44,663 nucleotides of DNA from DASYAE01 sp036501535 (GTDB taxonomy: Bacteria > Actinomycetota > Actinomycetes > Streptomycetales > Catenulisporaceae). The stretch covers positions 1-44,663 of the forward strand of contig DASYAE010000193.1 in the NCBI GenBank assembly GCA_036501535.1, written 5' to 3'. Below the pieces are notes generated by a model. That model saw only the letters and a program-made list of their open reading frames with translations, did no database searches and was not told the origin of the DNA. Position 1 is the first letter of the stretch. Every line of letters starts with the position of its first letter. Positions 1-8,718 of the stretch are shown here, one piece after another. Made by a program: the position numbers and the translations under genes.

Positions 1-2
1 CG

Positions 3-956
3 CGTGTCCAGTCGTTCATAAGGATGGATGCGCCCGAGCACACCCGGCTGCGCCGGATGGTGATGCCGGAGCTGGGCGCCACCGCGGTCGAGCGATACCG
101 TCCGGGGGTCCGGCAACTGGTCGAGCGACTGCTGGACGACCTGGAGGCCGGACCGCGGCCGGTCGACCTGCTGGACACCTTCGCCTTCCCGATCCCGGCC
201 CTGACCATCGCCCGCATTCTGGGCGTGCCGGCCGAGGACGCCGACCTGTTCCAGGCCCAGACGCTGGCCCTGACCACGTGCGCGATGGGCAGTGCCGAGG
301 GCGCGGACGCCTTCGCGGAGCTCTCCGCGTACCTGGACCGGCTGGTGCGCTCCAAACAGGCCGATCCGGCCGACGACCTGATCAGCCGGCTGGTCCTGCG
401 CCACTGGGCGACCGGCGAGCTCGACCACGAGGACCTGGTGGCCATGGTGTTCCTCGTGCTCGTCGCCGGGCACGAGACCACGGCCAGCCAGCTGATGCTC
501 AGCATCCTGACGCTCATGATGCACCCCGAGGAGACGGCGCTGATGCTGGAGCGGCCGCGGCGGCTGGGGAAGGTCGTCGACGAGCTGCTGCGCTACTGGT
601 CGATCCCGCAGGACAACCAGGTGCGGGTGGCGATCCGGCCGACCGAGGTGGGCGGCGTCGCGGTCGGCCCCGGCGAGGGCGTGGTGTTCGCGATCTCCGC
701 GGCCAACCACGACGAGGCGGTCTTCCCGGACGCGGCCCGGTTCCACCCGGACCGCGATGCCCGCGGCCATCTCGCCTTCGGCTTCGGGCCGCACTACTGC
801 GCCGGCGCCGCGCTGGCCCGGATGGAGATGGAGGTCGCCCTGCCGGCGCTGTTCCGCCGGCTGCCCGGGCTGCGGCCGGCCGCGCCGGTGGAAGAGCTCT
901 CCTTCCGGCACGACACCGTCGTCTACGGACTCAATGCGCTGCCGGTCACCTGGTAA
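3..956 (+). CDS. Cytochrome P450, 5'-truncated by the window edge
   Basis: This is the C-terminal three quarters of a bacterial class I cytochrome P450, a heme monooxygenase fed by ferredoxin and ferredoxin reductase. The frame is open to the window edge and the family motif DAPEHTRLRR follows at once, so the ATG at 24 is internal and the true start lies upstream. Visible are the I-helix oxygen-binding motif AGHETT, the K-helix ExxR (ELLR) and the heme-ligand loop FGFGPHYCAG with the cysteine thiolate. It ends in TAA, converges on the MFS gene and is separated from it by a strong hairpin. It may tailor the product of the neighbouring cluster, but nothing in the sequence fixes its substrate. 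Confidence 0.93.
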   Translation, partial: RVQSFIRMDAPEHTRLRRMVMPELGATAVERYRPGVRQLVERLLDDLEAGPRPVDLLDTFAFPIPALTIARILGVPAEDADLFQAQTLALTTCAMGSAEGADAFAELSAYLDRLVRSKQADPADDLISRLVLRHWATGELDHEDLVAMVFLVLVAGHETTASQLMLSILTLMMHPEETALMLERPRRLGKVVDELLRYWSIPQDNQVRVAIRPTEVGGVAVGPGEGVVFAISAANHDEAVFPDAARFHPDRDARGHLAFGFGPHYCAGAALARMEMEVALPALFRRLPGLRPAAPVEELSFRHDTVVYGLNALPVTW

Positions 957-981
957 GCAGCAGCGCGCCCTTCTCAGGCCT

Positions 982-1016
982 GCGGCCCGGGTCCTTCCGT
1001 GAAGGACCCGGGCCGC
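982..1016. terminator. Bidirectional terminator between convergent P450 and MFS genes
   Basis: A perfect 16-bp stem (GCGGCCCGGGTCCTTC and its complement) with a 3-nt loop CGT fills the gap between two convergent stop codons. There is no U-tract, which is usual for actinobacterial terminators. Confidence 0.85.
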
Positions 1017-1035
1017 GTGTGCCGGAGAGCACCGG

Positions 1036-2580
1036 TCAGCTGATCGGGACTGCGTCGCTCTGCCGGTCCAGGTCGTTCCTGCGGGCCTTGACCAGCAGGC
1101 CGACGGCCACGGCGGCAGTGGCCAGGATGGCGGCGCTCCAGGTGAAGGCGATGGTGTATCCGTGCACTGCGGCCTGTGCGGCCACGGCGTGCGCGTTGGC
1201 GGTGGGGGAGAGGTGGGCGGTGAGGTAGTTCGTCGTGGCCGAGGTGGCGAAGGTCACCAGGATCGCGGTGCCGAGCGCGCCGCCGATCTGCTGGGTCGTG
1301 TTCACCAGGGCCGAGGCGACGCCCGCGTCGTGGTTCGCGACGCCGATCAGCGCGGTCGAGGAGAGCGGCACGAAGAACAGGCCAACGCCGAAGGCCATCA
1401 CCAGCTGCGCCGGGACGACGTGCGTGGCGTAGGCGGTGTCCACGCCGAGGCGGGTGAACAGCACCAGGCCGGCCGTGGCCAGGACGAAGCCGACGAACAT
1501 CAGGATGCGGGGACCGACCCTCGGCAGGAACCGGGTCGAGACGCCGGCGCCGGCGACTACCCCGGCGGTGAACGGAAGGAACGCGAAGCCGGACTTGAGC
1601 GCCGAGTATCCGAGGATCTGCTGCATGTAGTAGGTCAGGAAGATGAACACGCCGAACATGCCCACGCCCATCAGCAGGGAGCTGAGGAACGATCCGCCGC
1701 GGTTGCGGTCGAGGATGACGCGCATCGGCAGCAGCGGGTGCGAAGTGCGCAGCTCGATCAGGACGAACGCGGCGAGCAGGGCGACGCCGCCGATCAGCAG
1801 GCCGAGCGTGGTGGTCGAGGCCCAGCCGGCGGTGTTGGCCTTGTTGAAGCCGTAGACCAGGGCCGCGAGGCCCGCGCTCGAGGTCAGGACGCCGGGGATG
1901 TCGTACCCGGTGTTGCCTCCGGCCTTGCTCTCGCTCAGCACGCGGGTCGCGGCGAACGCGGCGAGCACGGCGATCGGGACGTTGACCAGGAGCGTCCAGC
2001 GCCACGAGGCGTATTCGGTCAGGACGCCGCCCATGATCAGGCCGATCGCGCTGCCGCCGCCGGCGATGGCGCCGTAGACGCCGAATGCCCGCGCGCGCTC
2101 CTTGCTCTCGGTGAAGGTGACCGTGAGCAGCGAGAGCGCCGCCGGAGCCATCAGCGCGCCGAACGCGCCCTGCACGGCGCGGGCACTGAAGAGCATGGCC
2201 TCGTTGGTCGCGGCCCCGCCGAGTGCGGAGGCGGCTGCGAAGCCGAGCAGGCCGATGACGAACGCCCGCTTGCGGCCGGTGAAGTCGGCGATGCGTCCGC
2301 CGAGCAGCAGCATGGAGCCGAAGGCCAGGGCGTAGGCCGTGACGACCCACTGCTTGTTCACGTCGGAGATGTGCAGCGAGCGCTGCATCGTGGGCAGGGC
2401 GATGTTCACGATCGTCGCGTCGAGCACGATCATCAGTTGGGCGACGGCGATGATGACGAGCGCCGCCCAGCGCCTGGGGTCGGGCACGGTGCGGGGCGTG
2501 TCCACCGGCGAGGGGGCCCGCGCCGCGACGCGTGCGGAGGTCGCCTGCGCGGACGCTGCCTGCTCGGTGACGGTTGACAT
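1036..2580 (-). CDS. MFS drug exporter, DHA2 (EmrB/QacA) family
   Basis: A 514-residue major facilitator of the 14-helix DHA2 type, an H+-driven exporter in the cytoplasmic membrane. The N-terminal tail is cytosolic, and the first helix carries the family motif around LDATIVNIALP. Motif A appears as GGRIADFTGRKR, and the helices continue to a short charged C-terminus. I chose the ATG at 2580 because a purine-rich GGAAAGAGAG lies just upstream; an in-frame ATG at 2607 would add nine residues. It sits downstream of a TetR gene on the same strand with an operator-like palindrome before it, the usual arrangement of an inducible self-resistance pump. Valanimycin biosynthesis also has an MFS resistance gene (VlmF), but equivalence here is not shown. 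Confidence 0.92.
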   Translation of the reverse strand: MSTVTEQAASAQATSARVAARAPSPVDTPRTVPDPRRWAALVIIAVAQLMIVLDATIVNIALPTMQRSLHISDVNKQWVVTAYALAFGSMLLLGGRIADFTGRKRAFVIGLLGFAAASALGGAATNEAMLFSARAVQGAFGALMAPAALSLLTVTFTESKERARAFGVYGAIAGGGSAIGLIMGGVLTEYASWRWTLLVNVPIAVLAAFAATRVLSESKAGGNTGYDIPGVLTSSAGLAALVYGFNKANTAGWASTTTLGLLIGGVALLAAFVLIELRTSHPLLPMRVILDRNRGGSFLSSLLMGVGMFGVFIFLTYYMQQILGYSALKSGFAFLPFTAGVVAGAGVSTRFLPRVGPRILMFVGFVLATAGLVLFTRLGVDTAYATHVVPAQLVMAFGVGLFFVPLSSTALIGVANHDAGVASALVNTTQQIGGALGTAILVTFATSATTNYLTAHLSPTANAHAVAAQAAVHGYTIAFTWSAAILATAAVAVGLLVKARRNDLDRQSDAVPIS

Positions 2581-2671
2581 GATCTGCTCTCTTTCCGGGC
2601 GCGTCATGAGACAGCACTCGATCGGCGCGCGGCCCGGTCAGGCCGTACGTGGTGGACTGGCGCTCAGATGA

Positions 2672-3259
2672 TCAGTGTCTGGTCATCAGGGGGATGAGGA
2701 TTTCGTCGGTGAGGCGGGTCAGGTAAGCCTCGTCGGCCGGCCTTCCCTGGATGAAGATCCGGGTGAAGAGCACCGCGGGGGCGATCTCCGGGAAGATGGC
2801 GGGGTCGGTCTCGGCGGGCAGTTCGCCGCGGGTGATCGCCCGGTCCAGCATGCGGCGGGTGACCTGCTGCTTGTCCTCGAGCATGGAGGCGCGCACGGCT
2901 GCGGCCAGCTCCGGGTCCCGCTGCATCGCGATCATGAGGCCCGCCATGATCTGGCCCGTGGGACCGGTCATCATGTCTCTGATGCAGCGCAGGGTCGCCA
3001 GCAGGTCGCCGCGAAGGCTGCCGGTGTCCGTGTCCGTGACCAGGTCGGCCTGCTCGTAACACTTGACCGCGGCGACCACCAGGTCGGCCTTGCCCGGCCA
3101 GTGCCGGTACAGCGTCGCCTTGCTCGCCTTCGCGCGGGCGGCGACCAGGTCGAGTCGCAGTGCGTCGTAACCAGTCTCGGCGAGCACCTCGAGGGTCGCG
3201 CGGAGTATGGCCTCCTCGCGCTCGGGGTCGAACTTGAGCATCGTCGCTGAAGTGTCCAC
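2672..3259 (-). CDS. TetR-family repressor upstream of the MFS exporter
   Basis: A 195-residue TetR-family regulator. The N-terminal helix-turn-helix (about residues 14-60) ends in the characteristic KATLYRHWPGKADL segment; the rest is a helical ligand-binding and dimerisation domain resembling the TetR_C_11-type fold. It starts with GTG, preceded by GGAGGAG. The gene lies about 90 bp upstream of the MFS gene on the same strand, and a perfect palindrome lies about 30 bp upstream of its start. It probably represses itself and the pump until a ligand binds. Confidence 0.9.
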   Translation of the reverse strand: MDTSATMLKFDPEREEAILRATLEVLAETGYDALRLDLVAARAKASKATLYRHWPGKADLVVAAVKCYEQADLVTDTDTGSLRGDLLATLRCIRDMMTGPTGQIMAGLMIAMQRDPELAAAVRASMLEDKQQVTRRMLDRAITRGELPAETDPAIFPEIAPAVLFTRIFIQGRPADEAYLTRLTDEILIPLMTRH

Positions 3260-3288
3260 AGCCTGCTCCTCCTTCCCGCCGGCTCTGG

Positions 3289-3311
3289 GTGTACGAAACT
3301 GTTTCGTACAC
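3289..3311. promoter_or_regulatory. TetR operator palindrome
   Basis: A perfect inverted repeat with 11-bp arms (GTGTACGAAAC and its complement) around a single central base lies 30 bp upstream of the TetR start. Its size and symmetry fit a TetR-dimer operator, so autoregulation together with the downstream exporter is likely. Confidence 0.8.
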
Positions 3312-3386
3312 TTGAAGCGCGGCGGGGCCGGAACTATTCCCCGGTCTCGGCGGGGAGCCCCGACCGGAGTCCGGCGCCCGTTCGGC

Positions 3387-4079
3387 TCACTTCTTGCGCA
3401 CAGCCTCGTTCCAGATCAGCTTGGCGATGTTCGGCTTCACCGCCGTGGTGATCACTCCCATGGCCGTACGCACGTACCGCCGGTCCGCCGCCTCGCGCAG
3501 CATGCTCGCGGCGAGGTCGGGGCGGGCCGTGAACAGGCCGTCGGCGCTGTTCTCGGCGGTGTGGTGGTCGGTGACGACGGGGTGTTCGAACAGGCCCGAG
3601 GGCCGGACGACGGTCCAGTCGAGGTCCGTCTGACGCAGCACGGCCTCCATGCGGCGCATGTCCTCGTGGGCGTTACGGGCGATGCGTCGGTTCACCTGCG
3701 GGTCCAGCACATGGTTGAAGAAGTGGGCGCCGGTGGGGCGCCAGTTCGGATCGGTGACGCTGGAGCTGACGGCGAGCAGCCGTTTGATGCCGTGGCGGGC
3801 CATCGCCGCGGTGATGATCGTGGCGCTGTGCGAGTACGTGGTGATGGTCCCCCTGCTCAAGCGCGCACCCAGCGTGGACAGGACGGTGTCGGTCCCGCCG
3901 ATCGCGGCGTCGACGGCCGCCGGGTCGGTGGCGTCGGCCACGGCCACGGTCAGGCCGGGCCGCTCGGCGAGGGAGCCGGCGCGGCGGGTCACCGCGACGA
4001 CCTCGTGGCCGAGAGCCAGAGCCTGGTCCGTGAGGTGGCGGCCGGTCTGTCCGTTGGCGCCGAAGACTGCGATGCGCAT
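3387..4079 (-). CDS. NmrA-like/SDR-type NAD(P)-binding protein
   Basis: A 230-residue atypical short-chain reductase of the NAD(P)H-binding NmrA-like group. The N-terminal Rossmann glycine motif is GANGQTGR (residues 8-15), followed by a typical VTRR strand end that binds the adenine phosphate. The segments LLAVSSSV and WTVVRPSGL are hallmarks of the family, which includes flavin/quinone reductases and redox sensors without catalytic activity. It is divergent from a TetR gene, with a dyad in the shared promoter region, so it is probably that repressor's target. Its substrate cannot be deduced. Confidence 0.85.
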   Translation of the reverse strand: MRIAVFGANGQTGRHLTDQALALGHEVVAVTRRAGSLAERPGLTVAVADATDPAAVDAAIGGTDTVLSTLGARLSRGTITTYSHSATIITAAMARHGIKRLLAVSSSVTDPNWRPTGAHFFNHVLDPQVNRRIARNAHEDMRRMEAVLRQTDLDWTVVRPSGLFEHPVVTDHHTAENSADGLFTARPDLAASMLREAADRRYVRTAMGVITTAVKPNIAKLIWNEAVRKK

Positions 4080-4130
4080 GCTGTCTGGTCCGTCCCTTCG
4101 TGTGGTTCCTGCGACGCCCTTGACTGTGCC

Positions 4131-4149
4131 GAGCCTTCAGCGAAGGCTC
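4131..4149. promoter_or_regulatory. Operator dyad between NmrA-like and TetR genes
   Basis: The repeat GAGCCTTC-AGC-GAAGGCTC has perfect 8-bp arms and ends 7 bp before the TetR start codon in the 77-bp divergent intergenic region. It is a likely binding site for that TetR protein. Confidence 0.65.
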
Positions 4150-4156
4150 AAGGCCG

Positions 4157-4771
4157 ATGAATAACGCCGCGCTCGCCCCCGCCCGCACCCGAGGCCGCCC
4201 CAAGGGCAACCCGCCGACCCGCGCGGCAATCCTCGCCGCAGCCCGCAGGCTGTTCCTGAAGCGCGGCTACCAGCGCACCACTCTGCGCGCGGTGGCCGGG
4301 GCCGCCGGGGTCGATCCGGCGCTGATCGCGTACCACTTCGGCTCGAAGAAGGGCCTGTTCGCGGACGTGATGCGGTTCCACTGCGCCAACGCGCTCACAG
4401 CGGACACCGTCCTGGGCGGGGACCCGGCCACCCTCCCCGAGCGCCTGATCGACGCCGTGACCGGCCTGTGGGAGAACGCCGGCTTCCGGGAACTGACCGC
4501 GCAAGGCGACGAGGCCGCCGAGGTGATCCGCGAATACCTGGAACGCGAACTGCTGGCCCGGCTTGTTGAATTTCTCGGCGGCCGAGACGCGACCGCCCGC
4601 GCCACGGCCGTGGTGACGATCCTCGGCGGCCTGATCTACACCCGCTATCTCAACCCGCTGCCCACTCCCGCCGCCCTGACCCCGTCCGAGATCCGCCGTA
4701 CCCTCGCCCCGGCGCTGCGCACCGCACTGGCCCCGAGGCCGCTGTCGGCGAGGCCATCAGAGCCCGTATGA
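4157..4771 (+). CDS. TetR-family regulator divergent from the NmrA-like gene
   Basis: A 204-residue TetR-type regulator. A basic N-terminal tail with RGRPKG leads into the helix-turn-helix, where TLRAVAGAAGVDPALIAYHFGSKKGLF is the recognisable recognition segment (about residues 39-66). The C-terminal part is the AcrR/TetR_C_17-like ligand domain. It is transcribed away from the NmrA-like oxidoreductase with an operator-like dyad between them, indicating control of that gene and itself. Nothing links it directly to the azoxy genes downstream, whose promoter begins just after its stop codon. Confidence 0.88.
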   Translation: MNNAALAPARTRGRPKGNPPTRAAILAAARRLFLKRGYQRTTLRAVAGAAGVDPALIAYHFGSKKGLFADVMRFHCANALTADTVLGGDPATLPERLIDAVTGLWENAGFRELTAQGDEAAEVIREYLERELLARLVEFLGGRDATARATAVVTILGGLIYTRYLNPLPTPAALTPSEIRRTLAPALRTALAPRPLSARPSEPV

Positions 4772-4791
4772 GCACTTTGGCGCCCGGGGCT

Positions 4792-4834
4792 GCGTCAGAT
4801 GCGTATCAGCAGCGGATCAGAGCTGCTCTGAAAT
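4792..4834 (+). promoter_or_regulatory. SARP box and promoter of the VlmO operon
   Basis: Three direct heptamers, GCGTCAG (4792), GTATCAG (4803) and GGATCAG (4814), are spaced exactly 11 bp apart, the hallmark of SARP activator sites. Eight bp after the last lies TGAAAT (4829-4834), where a -10 element is expected in SARP-driven promoters. The same heptamers recur before VlmH, the PKS operon and the tRNA-VlmJ unit. Downstream lies a leader of about 140 nt with no obvious ORF. Confidence 0.8.
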
Positions 4835-4982
4835 GCTCGGCACGAGTCCGCGCAGCGTTTTGCGGATGACCGCGGGCTGATTCCCGCCGTCCCGCCGCCC
4901 GGACCGACGAACAATCGCTCCGCCCCAACGCCTCGCCGTCATTCGGCCCGCCCCGGCCCCGCCCCTTCTAGGTGGTTTCCCC

Positions 4983-5477
4983 ATGGACCAGGCCAACTCC
5001 TTCGAGTCCCCGACGACCATCCGCCTGCACCGCGCCGAGTACCTGGCCGGCCTCGCCGTCTGCCTGGGCCTGCTCGTCGCCCACGCGTCGCAGGTCCGCT
5101 GGATCCCGGCCGTCGTGCTGTTCGCCTACATCGACCTGATCGGCTACATCCCCGGCGCCGTCGCCTTCCGCCGCAGCGGCGGCCGGCCCATCCCCAAGGG
5201 CTACTACGTGGCCTACAACACCATGCACAGCCTGCTGACGCAGGGCGCCGTGATCGGCCTGTGGATCTGGATCGCAGGGCCCGAATGGGCGCTGCTGGTC
5301 ATCCCCATCCACCTGTTCGCCGACCGCGGCGTATTCGGCAACTTCCTCAAGCCCTTCGCGCTGCCCTTCGAGCCGGTGCCGAACGAGGACTTCGCCACCC
5401 TGACCCGGCGGCTGTTCGGCCGCGCCTCCGCTGGCGCGGTGCAGACCGCCCGCACCGTCGCGGGGTCGCCGCGATGA
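4983..5477 (+). CDS. vlmO: VlmO-like integral membrane N-N bond-forming protein
   Basis: A 164-residue membrane protein with about four hydrophobic segments (near residues 20-38, 41-62, 78-100 and 103-118) and a charged C-terminal tail. Between the helices it has polar residues such as AYIDLIGYIPG, YYVAYNTMHS and IPIHLFADRGVFGNFLKP. In valanimycin biosynthesis the membrane protein VlmO (and ForJ in formycin biosynthesis) rearranges an O-seryl-hydroxylamine into an N-N linked hydrazine. I assign this gene to that role from its size, membrane nature and position directly before VlmR- and VlmB-like genes. The start at 4983 has AGGTGG seven bases upstream; the stop overlaps the next gene by four bases (ATGA). 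The assignment rests largely on context. Confidence 0.75.
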   Translation: MDQANSFESPTTIRLHRAEYLAGLAVCLGLLVAHASQVRWIPAVVLFAYIDLIGYIPGAVAFRRSGGRPIPKGYYVAYNTMHSLLTQGAVIGLWIWIAGPEWALLVIPIHLFADRGVFGNFLKPFALPFEPVPNEDFATLTRRLFGRASAGAVQTARTVAGSPR

Positions 5478-6061
5478 GCGCGGCGCAGGTCGACGAGGCG
5501 GTCGACGAGGCCGAGCAGCGGGCGCAGGCGGTGCGCCAGGATGCCCGGAGGCTGTCCACCGGAGTCTGTGTGCTGACTGCCGGAGAGGGCAGCGAGGTGC
5601 ACGGCGCGACGGTCAGTGCCGTGAGCGTGGTATCGCAGCGGCCGCCGACAGTGTGCGTCGGCCTGCGGTTCGAGTCCGTGATGGCCCGCATCGTGCTGGA
5701 GACCGGCACCTTCGTGGTCAACGTGCTCGCCTCCGGGCAGGCGCTGCTGGCCGACTGGTTCGCCAACCCGCAGCGCCCGGCCGGCCGGGAGCAGTTCGGC
5801 CCGGTGCGTTGGGAGCCGCAGCCGGAGACCGGCATCCCGCTGCTGCGCGGCTGCCTGGCCCAGCTGACCTGCGCGCCGGTCTCGTACCAGCGCGTCGGGC
5901 GGGACGACGCGCTGCTGGTCGCGCAGATCAACACCACCCTGATCGGCGCCGGCCGCCCGCTGCTCAGCTACGACGGCCTGCTGCACGACCCGGAGCTGCA
6001 CGGGGTCGCCCGGCGGCGGGGGTGGCGGCCGGCCGAGTCCGCCGCCTCCACCTGGGACTGA
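5474..6061 (+). CDS. vlmR: NAD(P)H:flavin reductase, VlmR-like
   Basis: A 195-residue flavin reductase of the HpaC/flavin_reduct family, the small partner of two-component flavin monooxygenases. Family hallmarks are RRLSTGVCVLTA near residue 26, GATVSAVSVVSQRPPTVCVGL (flavin-binding strand) and the FVVNVLASGQ segment. In the valanimycin pathway VlmR supplies reduced flavin to the amine N-hydroxylase VlmH; here the VlmH-like gene is encoded 10 kb away but under the same type of SARP box. The ATG overlaps the stop of the VlmO-like gene, so the two are translationally coupled. The dedicated pairing with VlmH is inferred from pathway precedent. Confidence 0.88.
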   Translation: MSAAQVDEAVDEAEQRAQAVRQDARRLSTGVCVLTAGEGSEVHGATVSAVSVVSQRPPTVCVGLRFESVMARIVLETGTFVVNVLASGQALLADWFANPQRPAGREQFGPVRWEPQPETGIPLLRGCLAQLTCAPVSYQRVGRDDALLVAQINTTLIGAGRPLLSYDGLLHDPELHGVARRRGWRPAESAASTWD

Positions 6062-6111
6062 CAGTCAGCCCCCTGAGACAACAGACGACCGGCACCAGAA
6101 GGAGTCGCCGC

Positions 6112-7119
6112 ATGTCCACCACGCAGTCCATCACCACCGCCCCGACCGCGCCCACCGCTCCGGAAGCCGACTGGGACCAGGCCCCGAGCCTGCTCGACGG
6201 CGCCATGAAGCTGGACCTGACCGCGCAGCAGTGCGACCTGGCCTACTGGTTCCAGGCCGTGGCGCAGGGCACGCTCAAGGGCCGCACCGCGACCGGGCAC
6301 CTGCCCGGGGAGCCGACCCCGGCGCACATGCGCGAGCCCGGCCCGCTGCGCGACGCGCAGATCCTGGAGCTCGGCTGGCGCTCGGTCGCCGAGGAGCAGG
6401 GCACCCGGGTGCTCGCCCACTACGTGGCCTCCGCCCCCGACGTCGCCGAGATGGACTTCTTCGCCACGCAGCTGATCGACGAGGCCCGGCACTCCATGGT
6501 GTTCCGCGGCCACCTGGTCGAGATGGGCGTGCCGCGCGACGAGCTGCAGGCGACCATCGCCGAGCTGTCCGCGGACTACCGGCGCGACGTCCTCGACCCG
6601 ATCCTCGGCTTCGCCCTGCAGGCGGTGCGCGACGAGGGCGACTACATCGGCGCCGTCGCCGTCTTCACCATCATCATCGAGGGCGTACTCGCCCCGGCGG
6701 CGGAGCTGAGCGAGCGCAAGTGGAACGTCATCGACCCGGCCGCCGGCGCCATCGCGCGCGGCGCGGGCATCGACGAGATCCGCCACCTGACCGTCGGCAG
6801 CTCCATCGTGCGCGAGCACCTGCTGCGCGCCCCGCAGCTGCGCGGCCGGCTGATGGACATCGTCCGCCGCGGCCGGGCGCTGTGGGACGAGATCCCCGAC
6901 CGCGCCTACATCCTGCGCCGCGAGGGCCTCTTCCAGGAGGGCATGCTCCAGCACGCCGACGTCGTCGGCGACTACGAGGTCTGGCCCGGGCGGCGGCTGC
7001 TCGACACCACCCCCGAGGAGCGCTACGCGACCGCGGAGCGGTGGACCGACGAGATGGCCCTGGCCCGGCTGACCTACATGGGGCTGGAAGAGGCCGTCGA
7101 CATCCTCCGGCTGCGCTGA
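6112..7119 (+). CDS. vlmB: Non-heme diiron oxygenase, VlmB-like azoxy-forming enzyme
   Basis: A 335-residue ferritin-like diiron protein. Metal-ligand motifs are visible: glutamates in AEEQG (near 94), ExxH as EARH (124-127), a glutamate in IIIEGVL (190) and a second ExxH as EIRH (222-225). This is the ligand pattern of diiron N-oxygenases and oxidases such as AurF and VlmB. VlmB oxidises the N-N single bond of the VlmO product by four electrons to the azoxy group. The gene starts at ATG 6112 with AAGGAG seven bases upstream and lies 50 bp after the flavin reductase in the same operon. An Ala/Thr/Pro-rich N-terminal tail of about 20 residues precedes the fold. Confidence 0.85.
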   Translation: MSTTQSITTAPTAPTAPEADWDQAPSLLDGAMKLDLTAQQCDLAYWFQAVAQGTLKGRTATGHLPGEPTPAHMREPGPLRDAQILELGWRSVAEEQGTRVLAHYVASAPDVAEMDFFATQLIDEARHSMVFRGHLVEMGVPRDELQATIAELSADYRRDVLDPILGFALQAVRDEGDYIGAVAVFTIIIEGVLAPAAELSERKWNVIDPAAGAIARGAGIDEIRHLTVGSSIVREHLLRAPQLRGRLMDIVRRGRALWDEIPDRAYILRREGLFQEGMLQHADVVGDYEVWPGRRLLDTTPEERYATAERWTDEMALARLTYMGLEEAVDILRLR

Positions 7120-7159
7120 GCGCCGGCCCCGTCCGACCCTACGAGGAGTGATTCGACCC

Positions 7160-8704
7160 ATGGCCGCGACTGCCACCACGGCGGTGCAGGACGGCGGGCG
7201 GCTGACCCGCACCCTGACCACCCCGAAGATCGTGTTCATCATCATCGCGGCGGCCGCCCCGCTGGCCGCGATGGTCTTCACCGTCCCGCTCTCGTTCGCG
7301 CTGGGCACCGGCGCCAGCGTCCCGGCGCTGTTCGTCTTCGCCGGCATCACACTGCTCTGCTTCACTGTGGGCTACGCCGCCATCAGCCGCGAGATCAGCC
7401 ACGCCGGCGGGTTCTACACGTACATCGTGCGCGGGCTGGGCCGACCACCCGCGGTCGGCGGCGGCCTGATCGCCGTCATCGCGTACAACACCGTGTCCAT
7501 CGCGCTGCTCGGCGCCTTCGCCTACTTCACCCAGACCGTGGCGGCTTCGCACGGGCTGCACCTGCCGTGGGAGGTGTGGGCCGCGGTCGGGCTGGTCGTG
7601 GTCGGCGTGTTCGGATACCGGCACGTCGAGTTCAGCGCCCGGGTGCTGGCCGTGTTCATGGTCTGCGAGATCCTGGTGCTGACCGCGCTGGACATCGCGG
7701 TGCTGGTCCGGCACGGCGGCGCGGCGCTGCCGACCTCCTCGTTCCAGCCGCACAGCATCTTCGCGCCCGGCCTGGGCGTCTCGGTGATGTTCGCCTTCGC
7801 CTCCTTCATCGGCTTCGAGTCGGCCGCGCTCTACGGCGAGGAGGCGCGCAACCCCAAGCGCAGCGTGCCGCTGGCCACCGTGATCGCCGTCCTGCTGGTC
7901 GCCGCGTTCTACGCGTTCACCAGCTGGATCGCGGTCGGCGCGGTCGGCGCGGCGAACGTGCGCACCACCGCGGCGGCGCACCTCGGCGACCTCTTCTTCA
8001 ACCTGGGCTCCGACTACCTCGGCCCGGTGGCGGTGGCCGTCATGCAGACGCTGGTGTGCACCAGCCTGTTCGCCGGCTGGCTGGCGCTGCACAACGCGGC
8101 CAACCGGTACATGTTCGTGCTCGGACGCGACAGGGTGCTGCCGCGCTGGCTCGACGCCGTGCACCCCAAGCACAAGGCCCTGCACCGGGCCAGCATGCTG
8201 CAGACCTCGGTCAGCGCCGTGGTTGCGATCGCGTTCGCCGCGGCGGGGCTCGACCCCTTCGTGAACATGGCCACCACCATGCTCGGCATCGGCACCCTCG
8301 GCATCATCGCGCTGCAGGCCCTCGCCTCCTTCTCGGTGCTCGGCTTCTACCGGCGCCGGCCCGGCCAGTGGTGGCGCACCAAGATCGCGCCCGCCCTCGG
8401 CAGTATCGGCATGGTGACCGCCACCGTGCTGGTGGTGACCAACTTCGGGGTGCTCACCGGAACGTCGAACCCCGTGGTCACCTCGCTGCCGTGGCTGCTG
8501 GTCGCCGCGTCGGTCGGCGGCATCGGCTTCGCCCTCTGGCTGCGGGCCAAGCACCCGGAGCGCTACCGGGGGCTGGCCGGCATGGAGGGCGAGAGCGCCG
8601 CCGAGGCGGCCGCCGCCGAGAGTGTCGCTCCCGGCGTCGAACCGCTCCCGACCGCCGCCGACGCGCGCGAGCTCGACAGCGTCCCCTCGCTCCCCGTCCT
8701 GTGA
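7160..8704 (+). CDS. APC-family amino-acid permease
   Basis: A 514-residue amino acid/polyamine permease with about twelve transmembrane helices. The first helix region (IVFIIIAAAAPLAAMVFTVPLSFALG) and the consensus FASFIGFESAALYGEEARNPKRSVP are typical of the APC superfamily. It lies between the diiron oxygenase and the PLP decarboxylase and overlaps the possible GTG start of the decarboxylase, so it probably moves the amino acid or the derived amine across the membrane. The chosen ATG is preceded by GAGGAG at a slightly long 11-base spacing. The hydrophilic Ala/Glu-rich tail of about 40 residues is cytosolic. Substrate specificity cannot be read from the sequence. Confidence 0.88.
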   Translation: MAATATTAVQDGGRLTRTLTTPKIVFIIIAAAAPLAAMVFTVPLSFALGTGASVPALFVFAGITLLCFTVGYAAISREISHAGGFYTYIVRGLGRPPAVGGGLIAVIAYNTVSIALLGAFAYFTQTVAASHGLHLPWEVWAAVGLVVVGVFGYRHVEFSARVLAVFMVCEILVLTALDIAVLVRHGGAALPTSSFQPHSIFAPGLGVSVMFAFASFIGFESAALYGEEARNPKRSVPLATVIAVLLVAAFYAFTSWIAVGAVGAANVRTTAAAHLGDLFFNLGSDYLGPVAVAVMQTLVCTSLFAGWLALHNAANRYMFVLGRDRVLPRWLDAVHPKHKALHRASMLQTSVSAVVAIAFAAAGLDPFVNMATTMLGIGTLGIIALQALASFSVLGFYRRRPGQWWRTKIAPALGSIGMVTATVLVVTNFGVLTGTSNPVVTSLPWLLVAASVGGIGFALWLRAKHPERYRGLAGMEGESAAEAAAAESVAPGVEPLPTAADARELDSVPSLPVL

Positions 8705-8718
8705 CCGAAGGAAGGGCC

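Noticed and set aside
1162..2577. A 471-codon plus-strand frame over the MFS gene
   Set aside because: The minus strand has the transmembrane pattern and MFS motifs; the plus frame is a charged low-information shadow.
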